From Pegea sp. RAD2-039 (lineage: Eukaryota > Chordata > Thaliacea > Salpida > Salpidae), in NCBI GenBank assembly GCA_034620365.1, contig JAQGEQ010000162.1, positions 310,001-374,000 of the forward strand: a DNA stretch of 64,000 nucleotides, in the 5' to 3' direction. The position numbers were made by a program, and so were the translations under genes. The notes beneath the pieces were generated by a model, which was not told the origin of the DNA, ran no database searches, and saw only the letters and a program-made list of their open reading frames with translations. Position 1 is the first letter of the stretch; every line of letters begins with the position of its first letter. This document shows positions 35,550 to 48,589 of this stretch, piece after piece.

Positions 35550-36240
35550 CACAAGATACACAAAGGATATACTAAATGAAATTAATTAAATGAGCTTCTT
35601 TTACTTTAGCTTTGATTACATAAAGATTTGTTGATAAAATCATTTCTTTCACTGATAAATATTACATAATTTCTAATATAGAGTAAACACTAAATTTAAT
35701 TCAATTATATGTTTTATTTAGATAGTTTTCTCGTTCATCTGATTACATCTGATTATACGATTGTATACAACGAGAAATCTATACAAAAATTCCAGTTCAA
35801 CATCAATTAATAAAATATTCAACATATACCAAACATCAAATCTCATTTGCTATTCTAATGCTCTCACATTGTTTGTTCAAGCATTAGTTAATACACCTTG
35901 TCAAAAAAATGCGTTTGTCCCAACTTTTCTATAAAGACACTTTCAGTAGTAGTGTATCACGATAGAAAGTAAGCCGTAAAATAAAAAATTAGTATATGCA
36001 AATGAATGGCTGAAAATAAAAATGACAAGATGAATATTATAATGATGGAACCATCGATTATGGCAGACAAATTTGAGAATAAATAAGCTATTGCAACAAA
36101 CGCACATCTGGCTGCAGTGTGATTTATATTTGATGATTGTAGAGCTATTATTTATCTAGCTGTTTTCTTGCCTCATCTGCAGAATCGCTTGGTTTTGGTT
36201 TATGAAAGATGTTGATGAATGTCTTCAAACTTCACGTTCG
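35550..36240 (-). pseudogene. Block B, copy 4, with LQPDVRLLQ and C-terminal exon
   Basis: Octamer 35996-36003. The LQPDVRLLQ frame ends at 36088. The exon is preceded by TTAACTTGCAG. Confidence 0.5.
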
Positions 36241-36479
36241 TCTGCAAGTTAAAAAAACTGTTTGTTAATCTGTTTGTAAACAAATTTAAGTTTTTGTATT
36301 CAAAATTTGATAAGTATTTATAATTATTTTGATGTTCTGTAAATAAATAAAAATATTTTCTTTAATCTAAAGATAAAAATTCAAATTATTTAAAAATTAA
36401 AAAACAATTTCTGGATTTTGTGTTTTTAAAACTGAAATAAGTGAAATCAGGAAAAATTTTATTGGTCACTTAAAGCTGT

Positions 36480-37665
36480 TTTCTCATTTTGCAACAACAA
36501 ACTAGCAACATGAAAGTAGTGACTTTGAAGTCAAAGTATTCAGCATCTAAATTCAATTCTTCGTTGATATTAGATGTTTGCTAGAGTCTATCAGGATACG
36601 ATTATAAGAGGACTGCATTAAAACAACAAATATTTTAATGAAAATCATTGAAACCTGAACAAACTACAAAAACTGATAAACGTTTAGATTTTCTCCTGTT
36701 ACATTCAGACTATCCCATCAGCTGACATTTGTCTAAATAGTCCAAATATCTTCATCATCTACCTGATAAGTACGATCAAGTCTTAACCAACTAATCGATT
36801 AATCTTTAAGTAACAAATTACCTGATAATTACCAGATTTTTTAGAAAGATCTCTTTGTTGAAATCTTTATATTGTACCATGATCATTAAGTTTGCTTCAA
36901 ATCTTAGAAAAAGATTCGTAGATATCAGAATTCTACTGGAATCTATAAATACAGAGAAAATCAACAAATAATTTAAATGATTTCAAATCGAAGTAACCTG
37001 ACCAAACAACAGCAACTGAAAAAACGTCTGATTTTATCATTTTGTATTTAGACATTCTCATCAGCCGAGATTTGTCAATCAAGTTCAGATCATCTCTTAT
37101 TAATTACAAAAGCTTTATAGTTAACCAACAAATCCAGTAATTTTCAATTTACAAGTTTTGTTTTAAGATAATCAGTTGTGAAACTCAAAATTTTTATCAA
37201 AGTTTAAACATGTAGCTGATGAGATTAATTGTCAAAAATGAGATTTAGTTTTTGCTAAGAGTTGTTTATTATTTGAAACTGACCAGCAAAGTTCGAACAT
37301 TAGGAGAAAAATTTGGTTTCTTTGATTCTCTATCCAAAATCTCATCGAATTAAGGGTAAGTAGTTGTACTCTCATGTGACCTACAAAACTCAAAATGTAG
37401 GATTCTTTGAAATAAATCAATCATTAAAATAAATCACAAGATAGTTCTGTAGTAACAACTTACTTGACAGATTTTGCAAGACATGTTTCTAAATCTCATC
37501 AACTGTGCTCCACTTTGTAAACAAAGATTTGTAAATATCAGATGTTTGCTTGATTATAAAAACAAAATGTTAAAAAAAGAAAATTCAGCAAGTTCAGATA
37601 TCTTCATCAACTCCAGTATTGTATAAAAAGTAGCTTCCAAATCTCTCAGAAATTTCATTGATTTT
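36480..37665 (-). pseudogene. Array exon series, copy at 36.5-37.7 kb
   Basis: In minus-strand order: FLRDFEA exon (37665-37570), ESYILSFVGH exon (37410-37285), DLNLIDKSRLMRM exon (37093-36998), RILISTNLFLRFEAN exon (36942-36833), LMRMSEC exon (36763-36655), SSYN-type exon (about 36612). This is the same order and spacing as 18.5-19.5 kb and 48.6-49.7 kb. Confidence 0.55.
36833..36942 (-). CDS. Array exon RILISTNLFLRFEAN, copy 2
   Basis: 110 nt, open, AG/GTAATT borders. Reads SSRILISTNLFLRFEANLMI, then MVQYKDFNKEIFLKNL. Confidence 0.45.
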
Positions 37666-39384
37666 CAATTTAATGGTAAAAAAAGATCAAAATAAGTTGA
37701 TCATCTCTAAAAGATTAGTTATCAGTTATAATTTATAGTTGTATTTTCATGAAAAATATTCTCTGTTTAAGAAACAACTCATAGAAGTTATTTAAATTTG
37801 ACAAAAAAGGTGAGGAGAAATATTCTCAGATGTAGAAAACGATTTTATTGATTTTGAAAATAAAATCTTCATCTGATTAAAGGATGGTGTTAACAACAAA
37901 GACTAATAACCCTAAACTAAGAACTCACTTTGGGAATCATCCAAAGAAAACTTTCCTTCAAGAAATTTTTATCAAATGCGTTCTATCAAACAAAATATTC
38001 ATGATTTACTTTTATATAAACTAGTTATTTGTAGAAGTCAGAACTGCAAAACTGAATTTATATTTTATCTGCAGCTTTTAAAGTAGTCTATCAAATTATT
38101 AAGAAATTAAGATGTCTTCTAGAGTTCAATCAAAACACACATTTGTATAAAAATAATGAAATTAAAAAAAATTGCTTTATAAACTAAAACTAAAATTAAT
38201 TACTAATATATAAAAGTTTATTTTTATAGAAAGTTAATGAAACAGCTTTAATTATTATTTATTATCCTTATATTTAAAATAAAAAAATGTTTGTTTCAAT
38301 TAAATAGTTCAATTAACTAAACTGAAAAGTTAAATTATTCTTTGACAAGATTGTGTAAAAGAATTAAAAATTAGACATTTAATACAAAATAAATATATAT
38401 TTGTAAACTGCAAATATCAACCTCAAAACAAATTTAAAGTAAGAACAAGATATCATCTTTATGTAATGTATATGATAATTAAATTAATAAATGAAATTAA
38501 GAAATCTCAAGAAAGTTCAAAGCTCATTGACAATTATAAAGTTTAAATAAATAAATAACAAAATACTTACAACTTCAAGCATTGAACATAATTACTCAAG
38601 ATTTTGAGAACCAAGAAGCAAATCAAAAACCATGATAGTTGTTTAATTTTTTCCTGAAGAAATATGTAAAAATAAATAAACATCTTTTTTACATTTTTAA
38701 GGCTTGAATTACAGACTTTAAATTTATCAATTCAATATTTAATTTTCTAACATTTTATAAACAGCTAAAATTAGTATGACTTTTAAACATCATTTAAAAA
38801 TATAAATTAACATTAAATAACTATTAATAAAACACATAAACATCATAATTATATAAACTATGATTTTTATATATATAAACAAAAACATAAAACCAAATTG
38901 CCTGAATAATAAATTTAGTCAAATATAAAAATGGTTTAAAACTAAATGACAAACTTTTAAGAAGTTGATATGAAATATCTGTCTAAAAGAAAAAGTAGTA
39001 ATATTAATTATTTAAAATTTATATGTTTGTCATTTAAAGTTATTAAGACAAGTGAAGTTATATTAGCTTTTAATTGAAAAAAGCTGTTTATTTAAATCAA
39101 AAAACTAAGCACTGATATGCTAAAGTCTTTATTTTGAATTATATCTTTTTCTATTGAATAGAACGTAGTAAGAAACTGTTGGTTACAAAGGTTTTTAATT
39201 TGTATTTATTTTTATTATAATGCTCTCATAAGTTAAGAACTGGTTTTTTCATTTGTCTTACTACTTTTACTAATAAAATTACTCTTTTAAAACATCAAAC
39301 TGAAACACTAATGATTTTGAAAAAATTTGCGATAAATGACCGTGAAATGTTCTTAAACTAAGATTTCAAATAGTTCTTAAAACT
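37666..39384. repeat. Array linker, interrupted
   Basis: Collinear with 290-1437. At about 38350 the match stops and it resumes at about 38916. Confidence 0.7.
38350..38915. mobile_element. About 565-bp insertion in a linker copy
   Basis: Absent at the matching points of 950-975 and 27050-27065. Extremely AT-rich, with no frame and no obvious terminal inverted repeats. It could be a short non-autonomous element, or the ancestral sequence deleted elsewhere. Confidence 0.4.
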
Positions 39385-39850
39385 ATCAAAAGATCCCACT
39401 ATCAACCAAATCCCTATTTTGATTAAGTGGCTTGACTGCCTTCTAAAATTTAAACACTTTAATATTTTAATCAGATTAGGAAGTGATTTAGAATCAATGG
39501 TTTTTTCGACAATATGAAGAGAGAACCATGAGACAGTTGTTATGTTTAGATACGCTAACAGTTGTATGCTAGTTGATCATGTGATCAGCTAATGTTGTGT
39601 TTATAACTGCAAGATTTTTATCAGTGGCATAGTAGTCTGATGATTTCTATAGCGCCTCTACTGGTTACTATTGTTTTGGTCGTTATGCTTCGTTGCTTAC
39701 AAATGATTTCTGTGTCACGTGTTTAACATTTGTTTACAAAAACAGTTTCATATTTTGTGCCTGAAATAATCAAGTGTTTTACAAGATTTTATTGCAATCG
39801 AAGCAGCGTTTTCGGGTCGATGAAACATCTGATGTTGATGACATCATTAA
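39385..39850 (-). repeat. R1 module, truncated copy 4
   Basis: Keeps the GCGCCTCTACTGG core but is cut just after CATCATTAATTAA and joined to an ESYIF-type exon segment (39855-40060). The EF-hand-like exon is absent. Confidence 0.75.
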
Positions 39851-40090
39851 TTAAGTATTGTAGCTGATGATATAAATAGTCAAAAATGAGATTTAGTTTT
39901 TGCTAAAAATTGTTTATTATTTGAAACTGACCTGCAAATTTCAAACATTAGGAAAAAAATTTGGTTTCTTCGCTTCTCTATTCAAAATCTCATCGAAGTA
40001 AGAGTAAGTAGTTGTACTCTCATGTGACCTACAAAACTCAAAATGTAGGATTCTGTGAAAAAATTTTAAAAATTACCTTTTTAAAAATAG

Positions 40091-40364
40091 AAAAAGAAAT
40101 GGGTCCAATCTTATTGATTAGGCTGTGACACTTGTACTGATGGGGATATAGAATGTAAGAGACCCCTGTCGAAGAATCAAATTGCAGAGAATTAACTGAG
40201 GATATTTGAGGATTTAGCAAGCTAGATAGAACTATAGAGAATTATCATAAAGCTGCAAGAATACTCGACAAACACACAGTGTACACAGCTTCTAACCTCA
40301 TACCGTCCACCATCTCAAGCCTCCTAGCAAGTGGATTACAGGCGCACGCCACAACGCCCGGCGA
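40091..40364 (-). ncRNA. 7SL RNA-derived element, copy 3
   Basis: Same middle type as copies 1 and 4. The 3' end reads GGACCCATTTC then TTTTT. The head is intact (GCCGGGCGTTGTGGCGTGCG). Confidence 0.75.
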
Positions 40365-41438
40365 AGGAAATTTATAAAGTTAATTTTTAAACATTGTTTT
40401 TGATGATTATTTTTCTGCTTAAACATTATGTTCCAAATTTTTTAGCCTATCTTTTAAGATAACAATTTTAAAAACAAATTTTATTCATACTTGTTTATTA
40501 TAAAAAATATTTAACTAAACTTAGTATTTTAAGTTAATTGAAGTCTGGCAACTATTATTAAGTTTGTAATGTTTTTTTAACATTAAATGTTACCACAAAA
40601 ATTTGAAGCCTTTTTATGAATCTTTTAATATTTTAGCATTTAACATATATTGGTAAATTCAATTTTAATAACTGAATTTGGCCAATAATTTTTAATTAAA
40701 TTCTAATTATATTTATAAAAAGTTGATTTACTCTGTTTTATCTAAGCTGATATATTTTCTAACTCTTTTTTATCAATTAATTCCACAATTTAGTTCATTT
40801 CACTAAGCAATCAGTAATCACTTAACAATCGTTTAACCCAAAATTCGTTTATTATTCCTTCTGTTTAACTTATTCACTATTACTTACTCAATACAGCAAT
40901 TTTTGTAAATTTTATGAATAAGCTTGTTCTTTCTTTTAATAAAAATTTGATAATTAGGTTAATTTGATTTTAACTTATGAGCATTATTTACAGTCTAAAC
41001 TAAAATTAAATTTAACTATTTGTTTCATTAGATGCATTTTTTTTGGAAATTTCCCCTTAAATAGCTTCATTGAATAACACTAAAGAGTACTTATTATAAA
41101 GCAAACTCTATTTTTATTCAACGTTCTGTTTTATTTCATAATCTTCTCATTCATCTGATTCTACGATCGTATACAACGAAAAAATCTATACAAAAAATAA
41201 TTTCAATATCAATTACTAAAAATCATTCAACCTAACAGACTTGATAAAGTGAAGTTGGTTTGCCTACATTTTAAATATGCGTTTTGTGTTAAATTAAATA
41301 TAAGACTGTTTTGTTGACTGAAAAATTTATAAAAATGATTATAGCAACTTGAATTCTATTAATTAAAAAGTTATATTAGAAAACAGAAGATGGAGCCTAA
41401 CAACAACAAAATTTCAACATATTTTAAATTGCTAAATA
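40365..41438. repeat. Array linker after 7SL copy 3
   Basis: Collinear with 21321-22390, but the FSQSRE exon expected near 41390 has been deleted. Confidence 0.65.
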
Positions 41439-41561
41439 TCAATTTCCTTTTTTGTTACGTTTTTTAAAAAGTAAAAAGCAGTTTGAGCCCAACACCATCT
41501 CTTCCTGGCTAATCACCTTCTTGGCCAACAACCTTTCTTCCTGCTTCACAACATCTCCCAT
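41439..41561 (-). CDS. Array Met-starting exon, copy 2
   Basis: Reads MGDVVKQEERLLAKKVISQE, then EMVLGS. The following hydrophilic exon is missing, so this unit is probably non-functional. Confidence 0.4.
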   Translation of the reverse strand: MGDVVKQEERLLAKKVISQEEMVLGSNCFLLFKKRNKKGN

Positions 41562-41689
41562 TATGACTTAAAGGACACTTTTCAATCTCTTTTTAAATAC
41601 AAACAAACTTTTATTCTAAGCTTATACTTAACAACCTCTAAATATTTTTTATACAAACTATATTTTAAAACAAATTAAACTAAAATACA

Positions 41690-42895
41690 AGAAGAACAAT
41701 GTAAGATATATTAAAAAATATATAATTAGAACGAAGAACCTAATTATTCAAATATAGTAAAACTTGAAATAAAAGTGCGATAGAGATAAAAAATTATGCA
41801 AATGAATGATCTATCAGATACTTAAAAAGTGTTTGTAGCAATAAAGTTAAATTTTTTCAATAAAGCTAATAACCAATGTCAATTGATGTTATTAACACTT
41901 TACCAACAAAGTCTAATACAAAATTTGATCAAATGAAAGTAATAATTAAAATAATTAATCTGATCCAAAATGCATTCAAATCAAGATACTATAGTGGCTT
42001 AGTTTTAAAAAGAATTCTTCAAGATCAGTTAGATTAACATAATTATATAAGTTTTTCACCTACATTCAAAAATTCAATTAAAAATTTAAAAGATTAGTAA
42101 CTATAGTTTGAAAAGAGTGTAAAATGACTGCCTAAAGGCAAATGATATAATAATTTCATGTCTTAGAATTATAGTAATTTCTTAGATTGCATAACAGCAG
42201 TTTACCTTAAAGAAAGTTTGCACAATTTTCAATTTTACTAAATAAAAGCTAGTTTATATAGTTTTAAGGCTATTAATCTACTTTAGATAAAATTGAAAGC
42301 TTGCGGACAGGGATAGAACTTTGTTATATTCATGCCGTTTGCTTAAAAACTTAGTTTAATTTGCAACTTAAAGCAAAAACTTACTTTAAGCATATTTACA
42401 TCTTTTTAATTAAACTTTTAATTGTTTTCATCCTAAAAATTAATAAGAAATATTTTTTTCTATTACATTTAATAGACTTTTGCAAGAAGTATAATTCGAT
42501 TTTTAGCAGTCAAAGATTTTCCTGAAAATAAAGAAAAGTTAAAAGTTTTTAGTTCAAATAAACAATTAAAGTTTATAAACTTTATTGTTATAAAGTTGGT
42601 AAAAAGTTTATATTCAAATATTATAAAATTGTTAGTTAATTAATATCGAATACATAACTTAATCATATAATTTGTAAATAGTTTGTCATCAAAGTTGATT
42701 TGTCAATGTTTCCAGAATTGTTGTTACCTAAAGATTCTCAAAAGAAAGAAAATTGGATACGGAAGAAACTAACTATTTTCAAAAGTTTAACTTGCTGAGA
42801 TGAAAGAAGTTATTTTAGGTGAGATTGAGTTTTGATGAAACGGTTTCTTCGATGATAATGACTCAACTAATTAGTCGATCAAGCTGGAATTCAAA
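41690..42895. repeat. Block C, copy 3
   Basis: Joined to R1 copy 5 in the same way as block C copy 1 joins R1 copy 2. Confidence 0.75.
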
Positions 42896-42899
42896 AACT

Positions 42900-44700
42900 A
42901 TCGGAAGATTCCACTATCAACCAATTTCATATTTTGGTTAAGTAGCTTGCCTGCTTTCTAAAATTTAGACACTTTAATATTCTAATCAGATTAAAAATTA
43001 TTTAGAGTGAATGCTTTTTATGACAATTTGAAGAGAGAACCATGAAACAGTTGTTATGTTTAGATACGCTAACAGTTGTATGCTAGTTGATCATGTGATC
43101 AGCTAATGTTGTGTTTATAATTGCAAGATTTTTATCAGTGGCATAGTTAGCTGATGATTTCTATAGCGCCTCTACTGGTTACTATTGTTTTGGTCGTTAT
43201 GCTTCGTTGCTTACAAATGGTTTCTGTATCACGTGTTTAACAGTTGCTTAAAAAAAAGTTTCTTATGTTGTGACTAAAATAAACGAGTGTTTACCAAGAT
43301 TTTGTTGCACTTGAAGCAGCGTTTTTGGGTTGATGAAACAGCTGATGTTGATGACATCAGCAAATAAGTCAATATTAAAAAAAAGCTTAGAGAAGAGTTT
43401 TACATCAACAATGTAATGGGACTAGAAGAAAGACTAATGGTATCACTTGTGGAGAGTGCTAGAAATTGTTGTAGAATGTTTTAGAAGACTTCAGTTGTTG
43501 TAGAAATGTTCACTTCCAATTTTAATTCAGAAACTCTTATAAGAAAATTGTTAATGACTCATACAGAGGTTTAGAAATTAAGAAACTAAATCACAAAATA
43601 AAAAAACCATATCTGTTACTGAAACAGGGTAGAGTTGTATATTTTTAAACGTTTATGAAAATGTAGTTTTATATAAACCTAAAAACTGTAGTCGAACATT
43701 TACTCAAAGTAATTGTTTTTTTTGTTTTGATTACGAATAACAGAAACAATTTATAGGCCTTTACGCCAGTTTAAGTTTAAAATAGCTTGATCTATAAATA
43801 AGAAAGAAAGCAATTTATTTTGTAGTAAGCAAATCAGTCAGCAATTACAGAAGAGTTTGATTATAGAAAAAAATTGGAAATTTTGAACTTTTATACTTGC
43901 TAGTAAACTTCAGCAAAGCAACTGACAAAAAGATAGCTTACAACAAAGAATGGTGCTCCGGTTGTCATTTTAAGGAAAGAAACTCTCAAAACTCTCATAG
44001 GTCTTATCAAAAAAAGTTCATTAAAAACCTCAAAAAAAGATAAAATACCCTCACTATCTGAGTCTAATATACCAATCTTACAAGCAATTTGATTATTTTA
44101 ACAAGTAGCACCGACTTGAAGATTTTGCATGATAATAACATCAAGTATCTATCCACCGACTTGGAATCCAAAGTAAGAATTTCTCGTATGGCTTACAAGC
44201 AACAAATGCAAAAATATGTTTAAAGTTAGTTGATAAAAGCTTTGAAAACTTATCAAAGATGATCTTACATATATTTGAAAGAATAAAGATAAAAATGATT
44301 ATTTCAAAAGCTTCATCTCACCAACAAGTCTTTATGAAACGACTTCACGAGAAACGCTGACAAAAAATTCAAAAACACAAAATTGATCATGATATGATTT
44401 TATTAAAGTTTTTCTTCAATATAGAAGAATTGAAACAGAAAATCGAGTTGAGAATAAAGTTGTCTTATAATTAAGATAAAAACTTCCCAATTAGTCTTTG
44501 CTTTCTCGTTTTTGTTATCAAAGCTATCTTTGTAGATTTACAAAACATTGTTGCACCTAAAAATTAGTAGATGACATCAACATACTTTTGATTCTACAAA
44601 TCTTGTTTTATAAAAGATACACAAAAGTTGTAAAATAAATTTTTTGATGAACAATAATCTGTAAAACTTTAGACTAATTCTACACTGATTATTTTTAATC
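42900..44700 (-). repeat. R1 module, copy 5
   Basis: Contains the EF-hand-like exon 43942-44076. The minus-strand frame reads ADVINISCFINPKTLL and is open to GTAAAC. On the plus strand a mirror frame is also open (RFWVDETADVDDIS). Confidence 0.8.
43942..44076 (-). CDS. EF-hand-like exon, R1 copy 5
   Basis: 135 nt, open. The loop begins DSDSEGILSFFE, followed by EVFNELFLIRPMRVLRVSFL. Confidence 0.45.
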
Positions 44701-46230
44701 ATTATTTTAAATGATATTAAACAAACCAAATGAGAGTTTCTCCTAGTAAATCAATCTTTACATCAGCAACATACTCTTCAGTATTAACAAATTCTGTTGA
44801 ATTCGTAGCCTTCATTTAATTATAGCTTTCCTAAGCCATCACAATATTCGAGACAAGTTTTTTCCCTGTGATTACTCATAAATTGTTAATTCCAATTAAA
44901 TTAGATGTAAAGGAAAAAGTATTTATATGCAAATGAACCACAAGGTCGAAGATAAATGCAGGCAATGGAATGCTATAAAAATGAAATTGTCGATTTTGAT
45001 AGACATGTTTGTGAATAAATATTCAATTCAACAAACTCACATCTGGCTGCAATGTGATTTAGATTTGATGATCGTGGAGCTATTATTTATCTAGCTGTTT
45101 TCTTGCTTCATCTGCAGAATGGGTTTGTTTTGGTTCATGAAAGATGTTGATAAATATCTTCAAACTTCACGTTCTACTGCAAGTTGAGAGAACTGTTCAT
45201 TAAACTCTTTGTAAACAAATATTTGGTTTTTGTATTCAAAAATTTGATAAGTATTTATAATTATTTTGATGTTTTGTAAATAAATCAATAACATTTTCTT
45301 CAATCTAAATATAAATTTCGAATTTATTTAAAATTTGAGAAAAAAATTGTAGATTTTGTGTTTTTTAAAACTGAAATAATTGAAATCAGGAAAAATTTTA
45401 TTTTGTGATTTAAAGCTGTTTAAACAGTTATACAGGTTTATCTTGTTAGATATGGTTTAATTTATATACTCTAGCAATTTTCTTTGAAAATTATAATCAT
45501 AAAATTAATAGCTTAGTTTTATTTCAAATCTGTTCGTTGATATTAGATGTTTGCTGGAGTTTTTCAAGATAAAATTATAATAGGACTTCATCAAAACAAC
45601 AAATATTTTTAATGAAAATCAATGAAACCTGAACAATCTACAGCAACTGAAAAATGTTTAGATTTTCTCTTGTTGCATTCGGACATTCTCATCAGCTGAC
45701 ATTTGTCTAAATTGTCATCTGAATCTTCATAATCCACCAGATAGTTTAAAAAAGTTGGAAATTTGACCAACAAACTCAGTAATTTCGAATTTTGAAGTTT
45801 TATTTAAAGTTAATCAAATGGGTAACCCAAACTTTTATAAAAAAGTAGCTGATGATATAAATAGTTGAAAATGTAATGTAGTTTTTACTAAGAGTTTTTT
45901 TTAGTTTAATACTGACCAGCTTCTTATAGAACATTTAGAAGCAGTTTAAATAAATATCTATTACTAACATGACTTTTAGATTCAATATTAATTTTAATCT
46001 AAATGAATAATCAAAACTGTGTTTATAGAAAGTAATAACAAATATACAATTCAGTGTTGATCTAGAGTTAAGTAATATGAAATGTAATTGTTCTTTAAAA
46101 AAATCTCAAAAATAATAAAAGTAATAAAATTATTATTTATATCTATATATATTTACAAAATACATTTAAATAAACATCAAATTAAAATATTTATCATTAT
46201 ATAAATAATTTTATAAACAAAATAAAACAA
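44700..46230 (-). pseudogene. Duplicate of 29290-30825 with array exon remnants
   Basis: Octamer 44937-44944, C-terminal exon remnant at 45060-45190, LMRMSEC exon 45629-45737. Collinear with the 29-31 kb segment throughout. Confidence 0.55.
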
Positions 46231-46360
46231 ACAGTGTGTATATATTTGATCAACATACATACCATACAATGCCACGAAGCTTATAACCTCTAACCTTTCA
46301 CTATCTCAAGCCTCTTGGTAGCTGGATTACAAGCGTATGCCACAACCCTCAGCGAATGTG
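46231..46360 (-). ncRNA. 7SL-derived head only (copy 6)
   Basis: Partner of the copy at 30826-30955 in the segmental duplication. Same truncation point. Confidence 0.6.
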
Positions 46361-47500
46361 ATTTTTCAAAATATTATTTAAAGGCAATGTTTTTTTTTTA
46401 TATAATCTTCTCTTTCGAAAGTCACTTTTCAAATATTGATCAACTAAAGAAATAAAATAGAAATGAAACAAATTTGAAACTAAATTTTTTTTAATCCTAA
46501 CTATTTTCAAGTTAATCTAAAATTAAAAATTTAAGTTTACTCAAAAACCTCTTTAATGAAATCAAAACTTGTTATTATTTAATATTTATGAATATGAAAA
46601 TGTGCAATTCTACATTACTTTAATATGTCATGAATATAAATGTAATAAATAATGTCCTCTTTTCAAAAATATTATAAATTTTTTAATTATGATACATCAT
46701 TTTCTTACTGAATATTCTGATTGGTATTACTTGAAGATAGTATGTGATTCAATTTACTACTCTAATATTCATATAGTGAAGATAACATCTAGAAACTATA
46801 CTAACCGTTCTACTAATATGTGAAGCAGAATTTTCTTTACAACAGATTATTGTAAAAAAAGGAATTGTCAACTTCAATATAAACATCATCAACAGATGCT
46901 GTTGATATCATCACCGATTAAATTACTGCACATCAAAGTTCTTCAATTTGATAAATTCATTTCTTACGAACACTAGGGTAACAAGTCCAGTAAGACAGAA
47001 CCTGCTATGTACCATTCAAAATCAAAAATAGAGTAAAATAGGTGTGTTTACTCAACACAACACTCTTCCGGATTTTCTTTTCAATGTTACTACGATAAGG
47101 CTTTTATACGTGTGTCAAAGTAGTTTATCTTCATTTAAGATCTGATAGAAATCTTTTTAATGCACCACGTCTAAAGGCAAAGAGCAAAGTAAAATACATC
47201 ATCATTTGCGTCCTACTTTTTGCTGATGATGAAACAATTGTTGCATAATAAGCTAAAACCTACAGATGCTGATAGACTAATTCTCAGCAGCTTGCAACAA
47301 CTTTGGAAATAAAATCGATTTAAATATTGTTCTAGACGTCCATCTATTTTGTAAAAGTTAGATTTATTCTTATGTTTGTAATTGTTCATTAACATTTTAC
47401 TGATTTTATAAATCTCTTGTGGCACCCACAAACGCTAAAGTTTAAATGGTTAATAAATACAGTAAAGAAAGTGAAACCTAATTAACTGATATCAGCTTTG
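46361..47500. repeat. Second half of segmental duplication
   Basis: Collinear with 30950-32060, including AGACGTCCATCTATTTTGTA and the TTGTGGCACCCACAA hairpin. The 47431-47213 minus-strand frame has no counterpart support. Confidence 0.65.
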
Positions 47501-47514
47501 CTGAATTTTTTTGA

Positions 47515-47531
47515 ACCGCCGAAATGGCGGT
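47515..47531. repeat. Isolated ACCGCC/GGCGGT hairpin
   Basis: Same 6-bp stem and GAAAT loop as 10342-10358, but the CRE part of the repeat is absent. It is followed at about 47560 by a piece of block B. Confidence 0.6.
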
Positions 47532-47559
47532 GTACGAAAAGTATAAAATTAGAAATTCA

Positions 47560-48190
47560 AGTGACAAGATGAATATTATAACGATGGAACCATCGATTAT
47601 GGCAGACAAATTTGTGAATGAATAAGCTATTGCAACAAACGAACATCTGGCTGCAATGTGATTGAGATTTGATGATCGTGGAACTATTATTTCTCTAGCT
47701 GTTTTCTTGCTTCATCTGAAGTGCTGGCTTTGTTTTGACTCACCGAAGTTTTGACTCAACATATACCAAACATCAAATCTCATTTGCTATTCTAATGTAC
47801 TCGATTTCTTTTGGTCAAGCATTAGTTAATACACCTTGTCAAAAAAAATGTGTTTGTCCCAACTTTTCTGTAAGGACACTTTCAGTAGTAATGTATCAAG
47901 GTAGAATGTAAGACGTAAAATAAAAAATTAGTATATGCAAATGAATGGCTGAAAATAAAAATGACAAGATGAATATTATAAAGATGAAACCATCGATTAT
48001 GGCAGACAAATTTGTGAATGAATAAGCTATTGCAACAAACGCACATTTGGCTGCAATGTGATTGAGATTTGATGATCGTGGAACTATTATTTATCTAGCT
48101 GTTTTCTTGCCTCATCTGCAGAATCGATTGGTTTTGGTTTATGAAAGATGTTGATGAATGTCTTCAAAATTCACGTTCGTCTGCAAGTTA
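47560..48190 (-). pseudogene. Two consecutive LQPDVRLLQ/C-terminal exon copies
   Basis: A truncated copy (47560-47755; stop at 47627) is followed by a fuller one (47757-48190; stop at 48027, octamer at 47935-47942). The second has the complete FINIF exon with acceptor. Confidence 0.5.
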
Positions 48191-48589
48191 AAAAAACTGT
48201 CTGTTAAACTGTTTGTAAACAAATTTTTGTTTTTGTATTCAAAATTTGATACGTGTTTATAATTATTTTGATGTTTTGTAAAATGATAAAATTATTTTCT
48301 TTAATCTAAAGATAGATATTCAAATTATTTAAAAATTAGAAAACAATTTGTAGATTTTGAGTTTTTAAACTGAAATAAGTGAAAACAGGAAAAATTTTAT
48401 TGGTCATTTAAAGCTGTTTTCTCATTTGGTAAAATCAATAATAGAAAACAAACGTTTGATGAAAAACCCTTTATTATCGGATCACAAATTTTTACAATTA
48501 TTACAAAAATCATTTTATAAAAGTTTCTTGGAGTCTTAAATCAAAAAGCTTTTATTTATTTCAAGTTGAATTATATATATTTACTTCTT

